Positions 1 through 7,559 of a stretch of 64,000 bases of DNA are shown here, one piece after another. Where the stretch lies: contig NZ_FNOV01000002.1 in assembly GCF_900107135.1 (NCBI RefSeq), positions 62,001-126,000 on the forward strand, given 5' to 3'. This DNA comes from Hymenobacter psychrophilus. GTDB lineage: Bacteria > Bacteroidota > Bacteroidia > Cytophagales > Hymenobacteraceae. Made by a program: the position numbers and the translations under genes. Under the pieces are notes generated by a model, which made no database searches, was not told the origin of the DNA, and saw only the letters and a list, made by a program, of their open reading frames with translations. The stretch's first letter is position 1. The number at the start of each line of letters is the position of its first letter.

Positions 1-413
1 GTGTGATGGAGCAGCCGGCCCGTGGCTATATCCACCACCCACAGCCGCTCGCGGTTGCTCGACTGGCTGAAATCGGCAATGCTGATTGTGTGCGAGCCGG
101 CCCCAATCTGGCCCTGCTGCTGCAGGTTGTAGAAGCCCAGCAGCGCCTGCCGGTATACGGGCAGCGGCAGCGCGGCGGCCGCCAGCCCGGCCCCGATGTA
201 GGTGCGGGCCACGTGCTGTTCGAATGCGACCAGGAAGCTGGCTCGCTCGGTAGGGCTCAATAGTGGAGTTCCGCCAACCGGGCCGAAGTTATCCGGTGTG
301 GTTGCCACCCCGGCGGGCACGGCCCTCAGCCCAGCCGAAACCTGCCCGGCGGGCATGAGGCCACAAAAAAAGGTCAGGAGAAATCCGGCGGTCAGCGTCG
401 GCAACTTCATCAT
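1..413 (-). CDS. Murein L,D-transpeptidase catalytic domain family protein (C-terminus beyond window)
   Basis: Reading leftwards from the ATG at 413, the frame stays open to the window edge, giving about 137 residues. Residues 1-26 form a signal peptide (Lys4, hydrophobic core TAGFLLTFFCGLMPAG, then VSA). The part after residue 75 (YRQALLGFYNLQQQGQIG, then TISIADFSQSSNRERLWVVD) resembles the N-terminal half of the Bacteroidota YkuD_2-type transpeptidase family, whose members cross-link or anchor peptidoglycan in the periplasm. The catalytic Cys/His region would lie left of the window and cannot be seen. A second ATG directly follows the first. Family assignment is from memory of the motif pattern. 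It is divergent from the lipoprotein gene at 543. Confidence 0.75.
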   Translation of the reverse strand, partial: MMKLPTLTAGFLLTFFCGLMPAGQVSAGLRAVPAGVATTPDNFGPVGGTPLLSPTERASFLVAFEQHVARTYIGAGLAAAALPLPVYRQALLGFYNLQQQGQIGAGSHTISIADFSQSSNRERLWVVDIATGRLLHH

Positions 414-542
414 GGGCCTGCGGTAAGCGTTACGGGAAGCAGAGAATTTGGCGGTAACTTGCAACGGCACCTGGTAGAGGCCAGACCAAAATTAGCATTT
501 TTTTTCTGCACAACTGCTGCCGGTTATCTGGCTTTCCTGCTC

Positions 543-944
543 ATGAAACTCCTTACTTTGTGCTTCCATCGGCTATTATTGCCAGCAACGCTATTCGCGC
601 TTACCAGCTGCGGCCACGCATTGCCGAGCCTGCCCGGTTTCGATGCTGCCGCCTGGAAAGCCGACCCCTACGGCTGCCGCGGCCAGCGCGCCACCCTCTT
701 GCCAATACTCGAAAAGCATCGTACCGAGATATTTGAGGCCCGCATCAACGATATAACCAAACTACTGGGACACCCGGACGAGGAAGAATTGGGCGAGCAG
801 AGCGACAAAGTATACATCTATTACGTGGCGCCCGGTACGCAGTGCGCCCCCAGCCACCCACGTGCCGCCCCCAACCGCGTGATGTTGCGCAGCGGTGCTA
901 CCGGCACCGTTACCGAGGTTATTCTGCCCGTACAGAATAAATAG
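543..944 (+). CDS. Small hypothetical lipoprotein
   Basis: A 133-residue protein starting at the ATG at 543. An upstream in-frame TTG at 459 is less likely because the ATG directly precedes a good lipoprotein signal: hydrophobic LLLPATLFAL followed by the lipobox LTSC around residue 21. The mature part contains LLPILEKHRTEIFEARIND and a GHPDEEE stretch, then a predicted beta-rich tail (VYIYYVAPG, VMLRSGATG). I recognise no named family. It is probably periplasmic or attached to a membrane leaflet. It is a single gene, followed by a long palindrome. Confidence 0.65.
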   Translation: MKLLTLCFHRLLLPATLFALTSCGHALPSLPGFDAAAWKADPYGCRGQRATLLPILEKHRTEIFEARINDITKLLGHPDEEELGEQSDKVYIYYVAPGTQCAPSHPRAAPNRVMLRSGATGTVTEVILPVQNK

Positions 945-1015
945 AAAAATAGCACTATTTATCTATAATAAGAGGCTTTGTTACTCGTTTATTAGTAGCC
1001 CACTGCATTACAGTT

Positions 1016-1093
1016 GGCCGCCATGGCCCCAATGGTTTCGGCCGCCCCCGAATTCAATCGAGGGCGGCCGAAACCATTGGGGCCATGGCGGCC
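1016..1093. repeat. Perfect 32-bp inverted repeat between convergent genes
   Basis: Arms 1016-1047 and 1062-1093 are exact reverse complements, separated by 14 bases. It lies between the convergent genes ending at 944 and 1112. There is no T-tract on either side, so a simple intrinsic terminator is not obvious, although the stem would be very stable. Each arm is itself rich in smaller palindromes such as CCATGG and CGGCCG. Confidence 0.9.
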
Positions 1094-1111
1094 GGATACA
1101 ATGAGAAGTAC

Positions 1112-1510
1112 TTAGCCTAGGCCGCCTTCCGTGTCTGATAACGGTGCCGGAGTAGCGGGCTGTTGCCCGCGCATCAGGCTGAGTTGCGAAGGCGTTAGGA
1201 TGCGGCTGCACTCTTTATCGTAGTGCGACTGCAACTCGGATAAGGCCTGCTGCATTCGTGAAGGGTTTTCGTGGTATTGCCACTGAATTTCGTCGGCCTG
1301 AGCAACTTTGATGCTGTTGATTTTGCGCAGGTGAACAATCTGGGCCTCATTGAGCCGGAGCTGGGCTGTCATTTGCTTGGTAAGGGCTTCAGCTTCCGCA
1401 ACTGTCGGGTCGGCGCCTTCGGCGCGCTCAGCGTACTGTTCCTTCATTTGAGCCTGCGCTACCGAGCCCAGACTGCCGAGAAAAAGAAGGGTTAGAAAGA
1501 GCGCTTTCAT
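1112..1510 (-). CDS. Small secreted alpha-helical protein, paralogue A (Spy/CpxP-like architecture)
   Basis: A 132-residue protein with a signal peptide ending VAQAQ near residue 20. The rest is charged and predicted helical: LRLNEAQIVHLRKIN at about 53-67, then a basic/acidic helix ending in LTPSQLSLM. The same pattern (L-x-L-[NSD]-E-[AG]-Q-x3-L-[RK]-x2-N, a spacer of about 26 residues, [LM]-[DQ]-Q-x-L, then L-x-P-x-Q) occurs in the proteins at 15974-16342 and 16529-16897, so these are paralogues. The small periplasmic helical design recalls Spy/CpxP chaperones, but that likeness is architectural and the function is unknown. Confidence 0.7.
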   Translation of the reverse strand: MKALFLTLLFLGSLGSVAQAQMKEQYAERAEGADPTVAEAEALTKQMTAQLRLNEAQIVHLRKINSIKVAQADEIQWQYHENPSRMQQALSELQSHYDKECSRILTPSQLSLMRGQQPATPAPLSDTEGGLG

Positions 1511-1793
1511 GGTGGGTAAATGCTATGGTGCTGGGAGGCTGAAAAGTCAGCTGGGGGTAGAACCAACTAAATCTCCGGAAAATTCCACCCTTCCATTTAT
1601 ATCATGCAATAATATACATTAAAAGCCACATTACCTTCATTCATCATAAATTTAAGTAAACTATATATTGAAATAGTTTAGTTTATATATCTTCCTCTGA
1701 AGTGCCTTCCCGCGCAGTTCTATTGGTATGTTGAGTCGGCATACCCTATAGTAACTTATTGAACACCATAACGCTTGCTGCAACGCATAGCCT
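1511..1793. other. AT-rich intergenic region, probable promoter of paralogue A
   Basis: No gene is seen here. Bases 1590-1700 are far more AT-rich than the surroundings, with runs such as TATATATTG and TTTATATATC. As this is directly upstream of the minus-strand secreted-protein gene, it most likely carries its promoter. I could not fix a convincing -33/-7 pair. Confidence 0.4.
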
Positions 1794-1860
1794 GGCTATT
1801 CTAGTATGCCTAAGCCCTCCAGAACATGGTTCTGGAGGGCTTAGGCATACTAGAATAGCC
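1794..1860. repeat. Perfect 32-bp inverted repeat with 3-base loop, 8 bp after a stop codon
   Basis: Arms 1794-1825 and 1829-1860 are exact reverse complements around a 3-base loop. The element begins only 8 bp past the stop of the minus-strand DUF4199 gene, the position of a transcription terminator or mRNA 3' stabiliser. There is no T-run after the stem on the minus strand, so termination is inferred only from position and stability. Confidence 0.85.
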
Positions 1861-1867
1861 GTTTCGT

Positions 1868-2341
1868 TTACTCCAGACCTGTCATGGGCTTATGGTCGGG
1901 GCTCTTGTAATACTGCATGGCAATGAGTGAAATAATCATGCCCAGCATGGCACCCTGCAGGACGATGGCCAGGAAGGCAATAGTAACCGACAGATCGTAG
2001 CCGAACAGATCCTGCGCCTGCAGGCCATCCATAATGCTACGGTTGATGACACCGGCATAAAGGATGAAGAACAAGCCGAAGGCAACGGAAGCGACCAGCG
2101 CCGTAATAATGCCCGTACCGAAACCCGCCAGATACACTATCCGGCCGTTACCACTGCGCTTATAGCGCGCAATGGCAAAGCACACGCCCACGGCCAGAAT
2201 CACCCCGTTGAGGAAACTGAATTCGATCCGGTCGGCCAGATTGATGAACGAGGCGGCCACGAAGTAAACCATCATTCCCAGTGACGTATAAAGGCCGTAG
2301 CGGACGCCGTTGGTTTCGGGGGTAATGCTGGAATCAACCAT
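1868..2341 (-). CDS. DUF4199 domain-containing membrane protein
   Basis: A 157-residue protein starting at the ATG at 2341 (MVDSSITPETNG). The frame is open further upstream, but that extension reads as non-protein composition and overlaps the promoter region of the divergent ABC-F gene. Four hydrophobic segments are visible: LGMMVYFVAASFIN, FLNGVILAVGVCFAIA, a glycine/alanine-rich LAGFGTGIITALVASVAFGLFFIL, and IAFLAIVLQGAMLGMIISLIA. The order and spacing fit the Bacteroidota inner-membrane family DUF4199, whose function is unknown. It ends in a charged tail and is followed at once by a long hairpin. Confidence 0.7.
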   Translation of the reverse strand: MVDSSITPETNGVRYGLYTSLGMMVYFVAASFINLADRIEFSFLNGVILAVGVCFAIARYKRSGNGRIVYLAGFGTGIITALVASVAFGLFFILYAGVINRSIMDGLQAQDLFGYDLSVTIAFLAIVLQGAMLGMIISLIAMQYYKSPDHKPMTGLE

Positions 2342-2563
2342 AAGAATAGCGTGAGGAGTATGGGTGGAAGAGGAGAACTTATCGGCCCGGACGACGCGGC
2401 CCCGGAACCAGTAGGGCCAGCCAGCCTGTTGGTTTGCTGCGGCTAGGTTAGGGCTAGTACACTTTATACCAGCTTGGTAGGCGTCTTGTTGTCGTTTGCC
2501 GCCATTTTTTACCCGCTCCGCCCGTTGTAAGGCCCGACAACTTAACGTCCAGGGCAATTTCCG

Positions 2564-2571
2564 TACTTTTG
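2564..2571 (+). promoter_or_regulatory. Candidate -7 box (TACTTTTG) for the ABC-F gene
   Basis: TACTTTTG matches the Bacteroidota sigma-ABfr -7 consensus TAnnTTTG and lies 66 bp before the ATG at 2638. No clear TTTG -33 box sits 18-20 bp upstream, so this is a partial match. Confidence 0.4.
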
Positions 2572-2637
2572 CGGCCAGCTACCCAGCTTGCAGTGCCGGG
2601 GGCCACCTGTTGCTTTCTTTTTTGCCTACTCCTTTCT

Positions 2638-4260
2638 ATGATTAGCACCTCCAACGTAAGCCTGCGCTACGGCAAGCGCGTTTTGTTTGAAGACGTTACC
2701 ATCAAGTTCATGCCCGGCAACGTGTACGGCCTCATCGGGGCCAACGGGGCCGGTAAGTCCACGTTCCTGAAAATCCTGTCGGGCGAGATTGAAGCCAACA
2801 CCGGCGCGGTAGATATGCCCAAGGGTTCGCGCCTGTCGGTGCTCCGGCAGGACCAGTTTGCGGCCGACGCCTTCCCGGTGCTCCAGACCGTGATTATGGG
2901 CCATACCCGCCTTTGGAAGGTGATGGAGGAAAAGGATACGCTATACGCCAAACCTGATTTTTCCGACGCTGATGGCGAGCGGGCCGCCGAGCTGGAAGGC
3001 GAGTTTGCCGACCTTGAAGGCTGGAACGCCGAGTACGAGGCGGCCGAGTTGCTCTCGGGCCTCGGCATTGCCGAAGACAAACACCAGACCCTGATGGGCG
3101 ACTTGGGCACTTCCGATAAAGTACGGGTGCTGCTGGCCCAGGCCCTGTTCGGCAACCCCGATGTGCTGCTGCTCGACGAACCCACCAACGGTCTTGATGC
3201 CGAAACGGTCCTTTGGCTTGAAAACTTCCTCGACTCGTTCCAGAATACGGTAATTGTGGTTAGCCACGACCGCCACTTCCTCGACGCGGTGTGTAATTAC
3301 ATGGCCGACGTTGACTTCTCGAAGATTACGATGTACCCCGGCAACTACTCGTTCTGGTACGAGAGCAGCCAGCTGGTGCTGCGCCAGCGCCAGGATGTGA
3401 ACAAGAAAACCGAGGACAAGCGCAAAGAGCTGGAAGAGTTTGTGCGTCGCTTCTCGGCCAACGCCAGCAAGAGCAAGCAGGCTACTTCGCGCCAGAAGCT
3501 ACTCCAGAAGCTGACGCTCGAAGAAATCAAGCCCAGCTCGCGCAAGTACCCCTACATTGCCTTCAAGCCCGAGCGCGAGGCGGGCAACCAGCTGCTGACG
3601 GTGGAAAACCTGAGCGCTAAGGTGGACGGGCAGACCGTGTTCCGCAACGTGTCGTTCATGCTCGACAAGGGCGACAAAGTGGCCCTTGTGAGCCGCGACG
3701 ACCGCGCTGCCTCCCTCCTGTTCGATATTCTGTTCGAGCAGACCAAGCCCGCTACCGGCGAGTTCAAGTGGGGTACTACTATCACGCCCAGCTACTTCCC
3801 CAAGGAAAACACCGAGTTCTTCGACACCGACCTGAACCTAGTGGATTGGCTGCGCCAGTACAGCACCGAGAAGGATGAGTCGTTTATCCGCGGCTTTTTG
3901 GGCCGCATGCTGTTTTCGGGCGAGGAGTCGCTCAAGAAGAGCAACGTGCTGAGCGGTGGCGAGAAAGTGCGCTGCATGTTGAGCAAGATGATGATGGAAG
4001 GCGGCAACGTGCTCACGCTCGACGACCCGACCAACCACCTCGACCTGGAAAGCATTACGGCTCTCAACAACTCGCTACAGGAGTTCAACGGCACGCTGCT
4101 GTTTGCCTCGCACGATTTGAAGGTGATTGAAACCGTGGCCAACCGCATCATCGAGCTGACGCCCGGCGGCGTTATCGACCGCCGCATGACGTACGAAGAG
4201 TACTTGGCCGACGACAACATCCGCGAGCAGCGCCGGCGCATGTACCAACTGGTTTCGTAA
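2638..4260 (+). CDS. ABC-F family ATP-binding protein (YbiT-like)
   Basis: A 540-residue soluble protein with two ABC cassettes and no membrane segment, as in ABC-F translation factors that act at the ribosomal E site. The start is the ATG at 2638, giving MISTSNVSLRYGK. NBD1 has Walker A GANGAGKST (34-42), signature-region LGTSDKVR (156-163) and Walker B VLLLDEP (176-182). A basic linker with KRKELEEF and ASKSKQATSRQKLLQKL (about 255-292) is the P-site-tRNA-interaction motif region. NBD2 has a good signature LSGGEKVR (438-445), but its Walker A is degenerate (VSRDDRAAS, no Gly-Lys-Ser/Thr) and the Walker B Glu is Asp (LTLDDP). The family assignment is firm; YbiT-like is my best subfamily call. 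Confidence 0.9.
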   Translation: MISTSNVSLRYGKRVLFEDVTIKFMPGNVYGLIGANGAGKSTFLKILSGEIEANTGAVDMPKGSRLSVLRQDQFAADAFPVLQTVIMGHTRLWKVMEEKDTLYAKPDFSDADGERAAELEGEFADLEGWNAEYEAAELLSGLGIAEDKHQTLMGDLGTSDKVRVLLAQALFGNPDVLLLDEPTNGLDAETVLWLENFLDSFQNTVIVVSHDRHFLDAVCNYMADVDFSKITMYPGNYSFWYESSQLVLRQRQDVNKKTEDKRKELEEFVRRFSANASKSKQATSRQKLLQKLTLEEIKPSSRKYPYIAFKPEREAGNQLLTVENLSAKVDGQTVFRNVSFMLDKGDKVALVSRDDRAASLLFDILFEQTKPATGEFKWGTTITPSYFPKENTEFFDTDLNLVDWLRQYSTEKDESFIRGFLGRMLFSGEESLKKSNVLSGGEKVRCMLSKMMMEGGNVLTLDDPTNHLDLESITALNNSLQEFNGTLLFASHDLKVIETVANRIIELTPGGVIDRRMTYEEYLADDNIREQRRRMYQLVS

Positions 4261-4291
4261 GTTTAGCGGCAGAACTCAGCCTGAATACGGG

Positions 4292-4342
4292 AAAGGTGAA
4301 ATGGTGCGTTATTGCAGAGCAGTAACGCACCATTTCACCTTT
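4292..4342 (+). terminator. Intrinsic terminator after the ABC-F gene
   Basis: Twenty-nucleotide perfect arms (4292-4311, 4323-4342) with an 11-base loop, ending in a short T-run, 31 bp after the stop. Confidence 0.75.
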
Positions 4343-4384
4343 TTGCGCGTTGCAGCTTACCCACATTCCTAGTTTATTCTCTAC

Positions 4385-5224
4385 ATGAAACACCTCCTGT
4401 TTTTGCTGCTGCTGGGCGGAGCCGGCCTCGGGCTGGCCCCAACTGCTGCCCACGCCCAAACCACGCCGGCCGATACCACCCGCACCGTGAAGCCGCAGCT
4501 GAACACGGCCCCGCCCGGCGCGGCGCCCGCCCGGCCCCGGCGGGTGCCGGCCACGACTCCTGTCGAGCCGCAAGCGGCCCCCACCGCGCCACCCGTGTAC
4601 CAGCCCGACCCCAACGTGCCGGCATCGCAGGCGCCTGCCTACGACCCCAACCGGCCGTCGGGCCTGGATTTGCCCCAGCGGCCGGGCGTGGCGCCCCCCC
4701 CGCCCCCGTTACGCAAGTATTTTCTGTATACCAATTTCGGGCTGGGCTACAGCAGCTACGCCGGCGACGGGCAGTTTAATGTGAGCGTATCACCGGCCAT
4801 CGGCTACCGGGTGTCGGAGAAGTTTGCCATCGGACCGGGCATCAGCTACTCCTACATCAACGTCACCTATTCCCCTTTCAACCAGCAGTACTACGGCTAC
4901 CCCGATAAGATACAGTACAACAACCTCGGGCTTAAAGGCTTTGCGCAGTTCATCGTGTACAAGCAGTTTTTCCTGCACGCAGAGTACGAGGTAACCCGCC
5001 TGCGGGGCAAGGCCACCGACTCATTCGGCAACGTGTACACCAGCAACACCACGGCTACCACCCCGCTGGGGGGAGCCGGGTATCGCACCCGGTTTGGCGA
5101 GCGGTTCGCAGCCGATCTGGTGGTGCTCTACAACTTCAACGACGGCATCGATAACCAGGGCAACCGCAACTCGCCCTACGGCCAGCCGGAAATCCGCTTT
5201 AATTTCCTCTTCGATCTGAAGTAA
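4385..5224 (+). CDS. Outer-membrane beta-barrel protein with Pro/Ala-rich N-terminal region
   Basis: A 279-residue protein. The signal peptide is about residues 1-24 (KHLLFLLLLGGAGLGLAP, cleavage near AHAQ). Residues 28-110 are a proline- and alanine-rich low-complexity stretch (TAPPGAAPARPRR, GVAPPPPPLRK). The last 170 residues alternate polar and aromatic residues (YTNFGLGYSSYAGDGQF, YRVSEKFAIGPGISYSYI, GYRTRFGERFAADLVVLYNF), and the protein ends on a strand, IRFNFLFDLK. This is the pattern of an eight-strand OMP_b-brl/OmpW-type barrel. The proline-rich stretch could be a periplasmic spacer. Ligand unknown. Confidence 0.75.
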   Translation: MKHLLFLLLLGGAGLGLAPTAAHAQTTPADTTRTVKPQLNTAPPGAAPARPRRVPATTPVEPQAAPTAPPVYQPDPNVPASQAPAYDPNRPSGLDLPQRPGVAPPPPPLRKYFLYTNFGLGYSSYAGDGQFNVSVSPAIGYRVSEKFAIGPGISYSYINVTYSPFNQQYYGYPDKIQYNNLGLKGFAQFIVYKQFFLHAEYEVTRLRGKATDSFGNVYTSNTTATTPLGGAGYRTRFGERFAADLVVLYNFNDGIDNQGNRNSPYGQPEIRFNFLFDLK

Positions 5225-5260
5225 GGGAAGCAGTGCTTGGCTTCGGTCGATTTACCACAC

Positions 5261-5298
5261 AAAAAATCCCCGCTCAATTGTTTGAGCGGGGATTTTTT
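5261..5298. terminator. Bidirectional terminator between convergent genes
   Basis: A 17-bp stem (5261-5277, 5282-5298) with A6 on one side and T6 on the other serves both the barrel gene (plus) and the small membrane gene (minus). Confidence 0.85.
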
Positions 5299-5346
5299 GT
5301 TTTTCGGAATCAGATATTTCCAACCCAGTTGGAAGCCAGACGGTGG

Positions 5347-5505
5347 TTAGACCGCGCTACCGCCTCTGATGACGCGCAGCAGGATAACGATGATGGCGAT
5401 TACGAGCAGTACGTGGATGATGCTACCGGTAAAGAAGCCGCCGAAGAAGCTGATAGCCCAGATGATGACCAGAATGACGGCGATGATGTACAACAGATTA
5501 CCCAT
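5347..5505 (-). CDS. Lmo0937 family small membrane protein
   Basis: A 52-residue protein from the ATG at 5505, beginning MGNLLYIIAVILVIIWAIS. It consists of two hydrophobic helices separated by FFGGFFTGS and ends in LLRVIRGGSAV. Length, the N-terminal MGNLLY-type start and two-helix layout match the small Lmo0937/DUF5670 family found in many Bacteroidota. Function unknown; members are often general-stress or envelope-associated. A longer frame upstream is rejected because it has no hydrophobic or conserved sequence. Confidence 0.75.
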   Translation of the reverse strand: MGNLLYIIAVILVIIWAISFFGGFFTGSIIHVLLVIAIIVILLRVIRGGSAV

Positions 5506-5772
5506 GGTTGAAAAGGAAGAGAGTGGGGAAAAAGGGGAGAGAGAAAAAAACAGCGTTTCCGATTCGCAGTGGATGATTAGCGGCCCGGAAGCCATTCTGC
5601 GGGTTTGTACGCGCACCTTTGCCCAAAAGGTTTTATTCAGCTTCATCTATTTTTCACTACCAGCGGATAAAGCCCTTTCTAAGCCCTGTCAGGGGTGTTT
5701 TATAGGCTACAAAAAAAACATGTAGTTCGCCCTACCTGAACCTACCGGATTGGGCGAGCCCGGGTTTCGATG
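5506..5772. other. Intergenic region between divergent genes
   Basis: No gene is seen. It contains purine-rich leader sequence of the small membrane gene (GGAGAGAGAAAAAAACAG on the plus strand, 5533-5550) and upstream promoter sequence of the dehydrogenase gene. I find no further structure. Confidence 0.4.
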
Positions 5773-5780
5773 TAGCTTTG
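5750..5780 (+). promoter_or_regulatory. Candidate promoter of the 3-hydroxyacyl-CoA dehydrogenase gene
   Basis: TTGG at 5750-5753, then 19 bp, then TAGCTTTG at 5773-5780. This fits the Bacteroidota TTTG-N19-TAnnTTTG pattern with one weak position in the -33 box. The ATG follows at 5848. Confidence 0.5.
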
Positions 5781-5847
5781 CGAAGGCGCGCCCAGACCTT
5801 AGTTCCGGCGCGTTGCCGTTTCTTCCCACCCCCTTTTTCGCACCTTT

Positions 5848-6735
5848 ATGAACGTTGCCGTTATTGGCTCGGGCACGATGGGCAATGGTATTGCCCACGT
5901 ATTTGCCCAGCACGGATTTGCCGTCGCCCTCATTGATATCAACCAGCCGGCCCTTGACAAGGGTCTGGCCACTATCGGCAAAAATCTCGACCGGCAGGTA
6001 AGCAAAGGCAGCCTTGCTGAGACCGACAAAACAGCTACGCTGGGCCGCATCAGCACCCACACGAGCCTCTCGGAGGGCGTGCTCAACGCCGACCTGGTGG
6101 TGGAAGCCGCCACCGAGAACGTGGAGCTTAAGCTTAATATATTCCGCGAAATCGACCAGTACGCCCCCGAGCACGCTATTCTGGCCACCAATACTTCGTC
6201 GATTTCCATTACCCGCATTGCGGCCGTTACCAAGCGCCCGACCCAGGTTATTGGCATGCACTTCATGAACCCGGTGCCGGTGATGAAGCTGGTGGAGGTT
6301 ATCCGCGGCTACGCTACCTCCGATGAGGTGACGGCCCGGGTGATGGAGATGTCGCGGCAGCTGGGCAAAACGCCCACCGAAGTTAACGACTACCCCGGTT
6401 TCGTGGCCAACCGCATCCTGATGCCCATGATCAATGAGGCCATCATCACGCTGCACGAAGGCGTGGCCGGCGTCGAGGAGATTGACACGGTGATGAAGCT
6501 GGGCATGGCCCACCCCATGGGCCCGCTGCAGTTGGCCGACTTTATTGGCCTCGATGTGTGCCTGGCCATTATGCGGGTACTGCACGACGGCCTGGGCAAC
6601 CCCAAGTACGCCCCCTGCCCGCTGCTGGTAAATATGGTAATGGCCGGCCGTCTGGGCGTAAAGTCGGGCGAAGGCTTCTACTCCTGGACCCACGGCACCA
6701 AGGAACTAGTGCTGGCCGAGCGCTTCAAACGCTGA
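5848..6735 (+). CDS. 3-hydroxybutyryl-CoA / 3-hydroxyacyl-CoA dehydrogenase
   Basis: A 295-residue cytoplasmic enzyme of the short (Hbd) type, oxidising L-3-hydroxyacyl-CoA with NAD. The N-terminal Rossmann motif is GSGTMGNG (7-14), with Asp30 closing the second strand, typical of NAD preference. The central motif ATNTSSISI (113-121) is the substrate-contact region, and His138 in GMHFMNPVPVMKLVE is the catalytic His. The C-terminal helical domain has NDYPGFVANRILMPMINEA and HPMGPLQLADFIGLD. Length matches Hbd (about 280-295), so this is a stand-alone enzyme rather than the FadB/FadJ fusion. Probably fatty-acid or butyrate-type metabolism. Confidence 0.92.
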   Translation: MNVAVIGSGTMGNGIAHVFAQHGFAVALIDINQPALDKGLATIGKNLDRQVSKGSLAETDKTATLGRISTHTSLSEGVLNADLVVEAATENVELKLNIFREIDQYAPEHAILATNTSSISITRIAAVTKRPTQVIGMHFMNPVPVMKLVEVIRGYATSDEVTARVMEMSRQLGKTPTEVNDYPGFVANRILMPMINEAIITLHEGVAGVEEIDTVMKLGMAHPMGPLQLADFIGLDVCLAIMRVLHDGLGNPKYAPCPLLVNMVMAGRLGVKSGEGFYSWTHGTKELVLAERFKR

Positions 6736-6736
6736 T

Positions 6737-6934
6737 TAAATCACAGCTGTTGAATCGCGGATGTTGCAGATGAAAAGGATTACGCAGATTCGTTTTAAGT
6801 CGGTTGTTCTCTGCGCTGGCACTATAGCAATATTTTGAACAGCTACCGGCCCATGCGCGTTATAGGGGCACCGCAGAAAGAATCTGCGTAATCCTTTTCA
6901 TCTGCAACATCTGCGATTTAACATCCGTGATTTA
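6737..6934. repeat. Imperfect inverted-repeat element filling the gap before msrA
   Basis: The inner arms 6753-6791 and 6880-6918 are 39 nt with a single mismatch. Weaker outer pairing extends them to about 6737 and 6934. The spacer is 88 bp. The element starts 2 bp after the dehydrogenase stop and ends at the msrA start codon, so it is essentially the whole intergenic region. The sequence type (GATTACGCAGATTC, TGCAACATCTGCGATT) recurs at 8353-8655. It looks like a dispersed, non-coding palindromic repeat. Confidence 0.85.
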
Positions 6935-7473
6935 TGGAACAAGCTACATTTGGCGGCGGCTGCTTCTGGTGCACCGAAGCTGTATTTCAGAACCTGAAGG
7001 GCGTGGAGAAAGTCGTGTCGGGCTATACCGGCGGACGCATTTCCAACCCCACCTACAAAGAAGTGTGCAGCGGCCTTACGGGCCACAACGAGGTCATTCA
7101 GGTTACTTATAACCCGGCAGTCATCAGCTACCAGGACCTGCTGGAGGTGTTCTGGAAAACCCACGACCCCACCACCCTCAACCGCCAGGGCAACGATGCG
7201 GGCACCCAGTACCGCTCGGGCATCTACACCCAAACCGACGAGCAGCAGCGCCTGGCTGAAGCCTACAAGCAGAAGTTGGCCGATGCCAACGCCTTCGATG
7301 GCCCCATCACCACCGAAATCATACCTCTGCCGGAGTTCTACCCGGCCGAGGCTTACCACCAGAACTACTACAACCAGAACCGTAGCCAGCCCTACTGCCA
7401 GTTTGTGGTGAAGAGCAAGGTCGATAAGGTGAAATCGGTATTCGGCGATAAGCTGAAAAGCGAAGTAGCATAA
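6934..7473 (+). CDS. msrA: Peptide-methionine (S)-S-oxide reductase MsrA
   Basis: A 179-residue enzyme that reduces methionine-S-sulfoxide in proteins using thioredoxin. The family signature GGGCFWC is at residues 7-13, with catalytic Cys10. Other conserved blocks are GVEKVVSGYTGG, NPTYKEVCSGLTGHNEVIQV, FWKTHDPTTLNRQGNDAGTQ and YRSGIY, with PAEAYHQNYY near the end. No signal peptide, so cytoplasmic. No MsrB domain is fused or adjacent. The start codon abuts an inverted-repeat element, and the stop codon is inside the next palindrome. Confidence 0.95.
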   Translation: MEQATFGGGCFWCTEAVFQNLKGVEKVVSGYTGGRISNPTYKEVCSGLTGHNEVIQVTYNPAVISYQDLLEVFWKTHDPTTLNRQGNDAGTQYRSGIYTQTDEQQRLAEAYKQKLADANAFDGPITTEIIPLPEFYPAEAYHQNYYNQNRSQPYCQFVVKSKVDKVKSVFGDKLKSEVA

Positions 7474-7559
7474 GCACATAAAGTGAACAGCCGCAGAAAA
7501 GCGGTCATCCTGAACTCAGGATGACCGCTTTTCTGCGGCTGTTCACTTTATGTGCTTAT
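7470..7559. repeat. Perfect 44-bp palindrome containing both stop codons of convergent genes
   Basis: Arms 7470-7513 and 7516-7559 are exact reverse complements with a 2-base centre. The msrA stop (7471-7473) and the stop of the minus-strand gene (7556-7558) occupy mirror positions inside the arms. The arms contain an A4/T4 pair, so the element may work as a bidirectional terminator, although no long T-run follows it. Confidence 0.9.

Noticed and set aside
459..542. Upstream TTG start for the first lipoprotein gene
   Set aside because: Would put 28 residues before a clear lipoprotein signal peptide.
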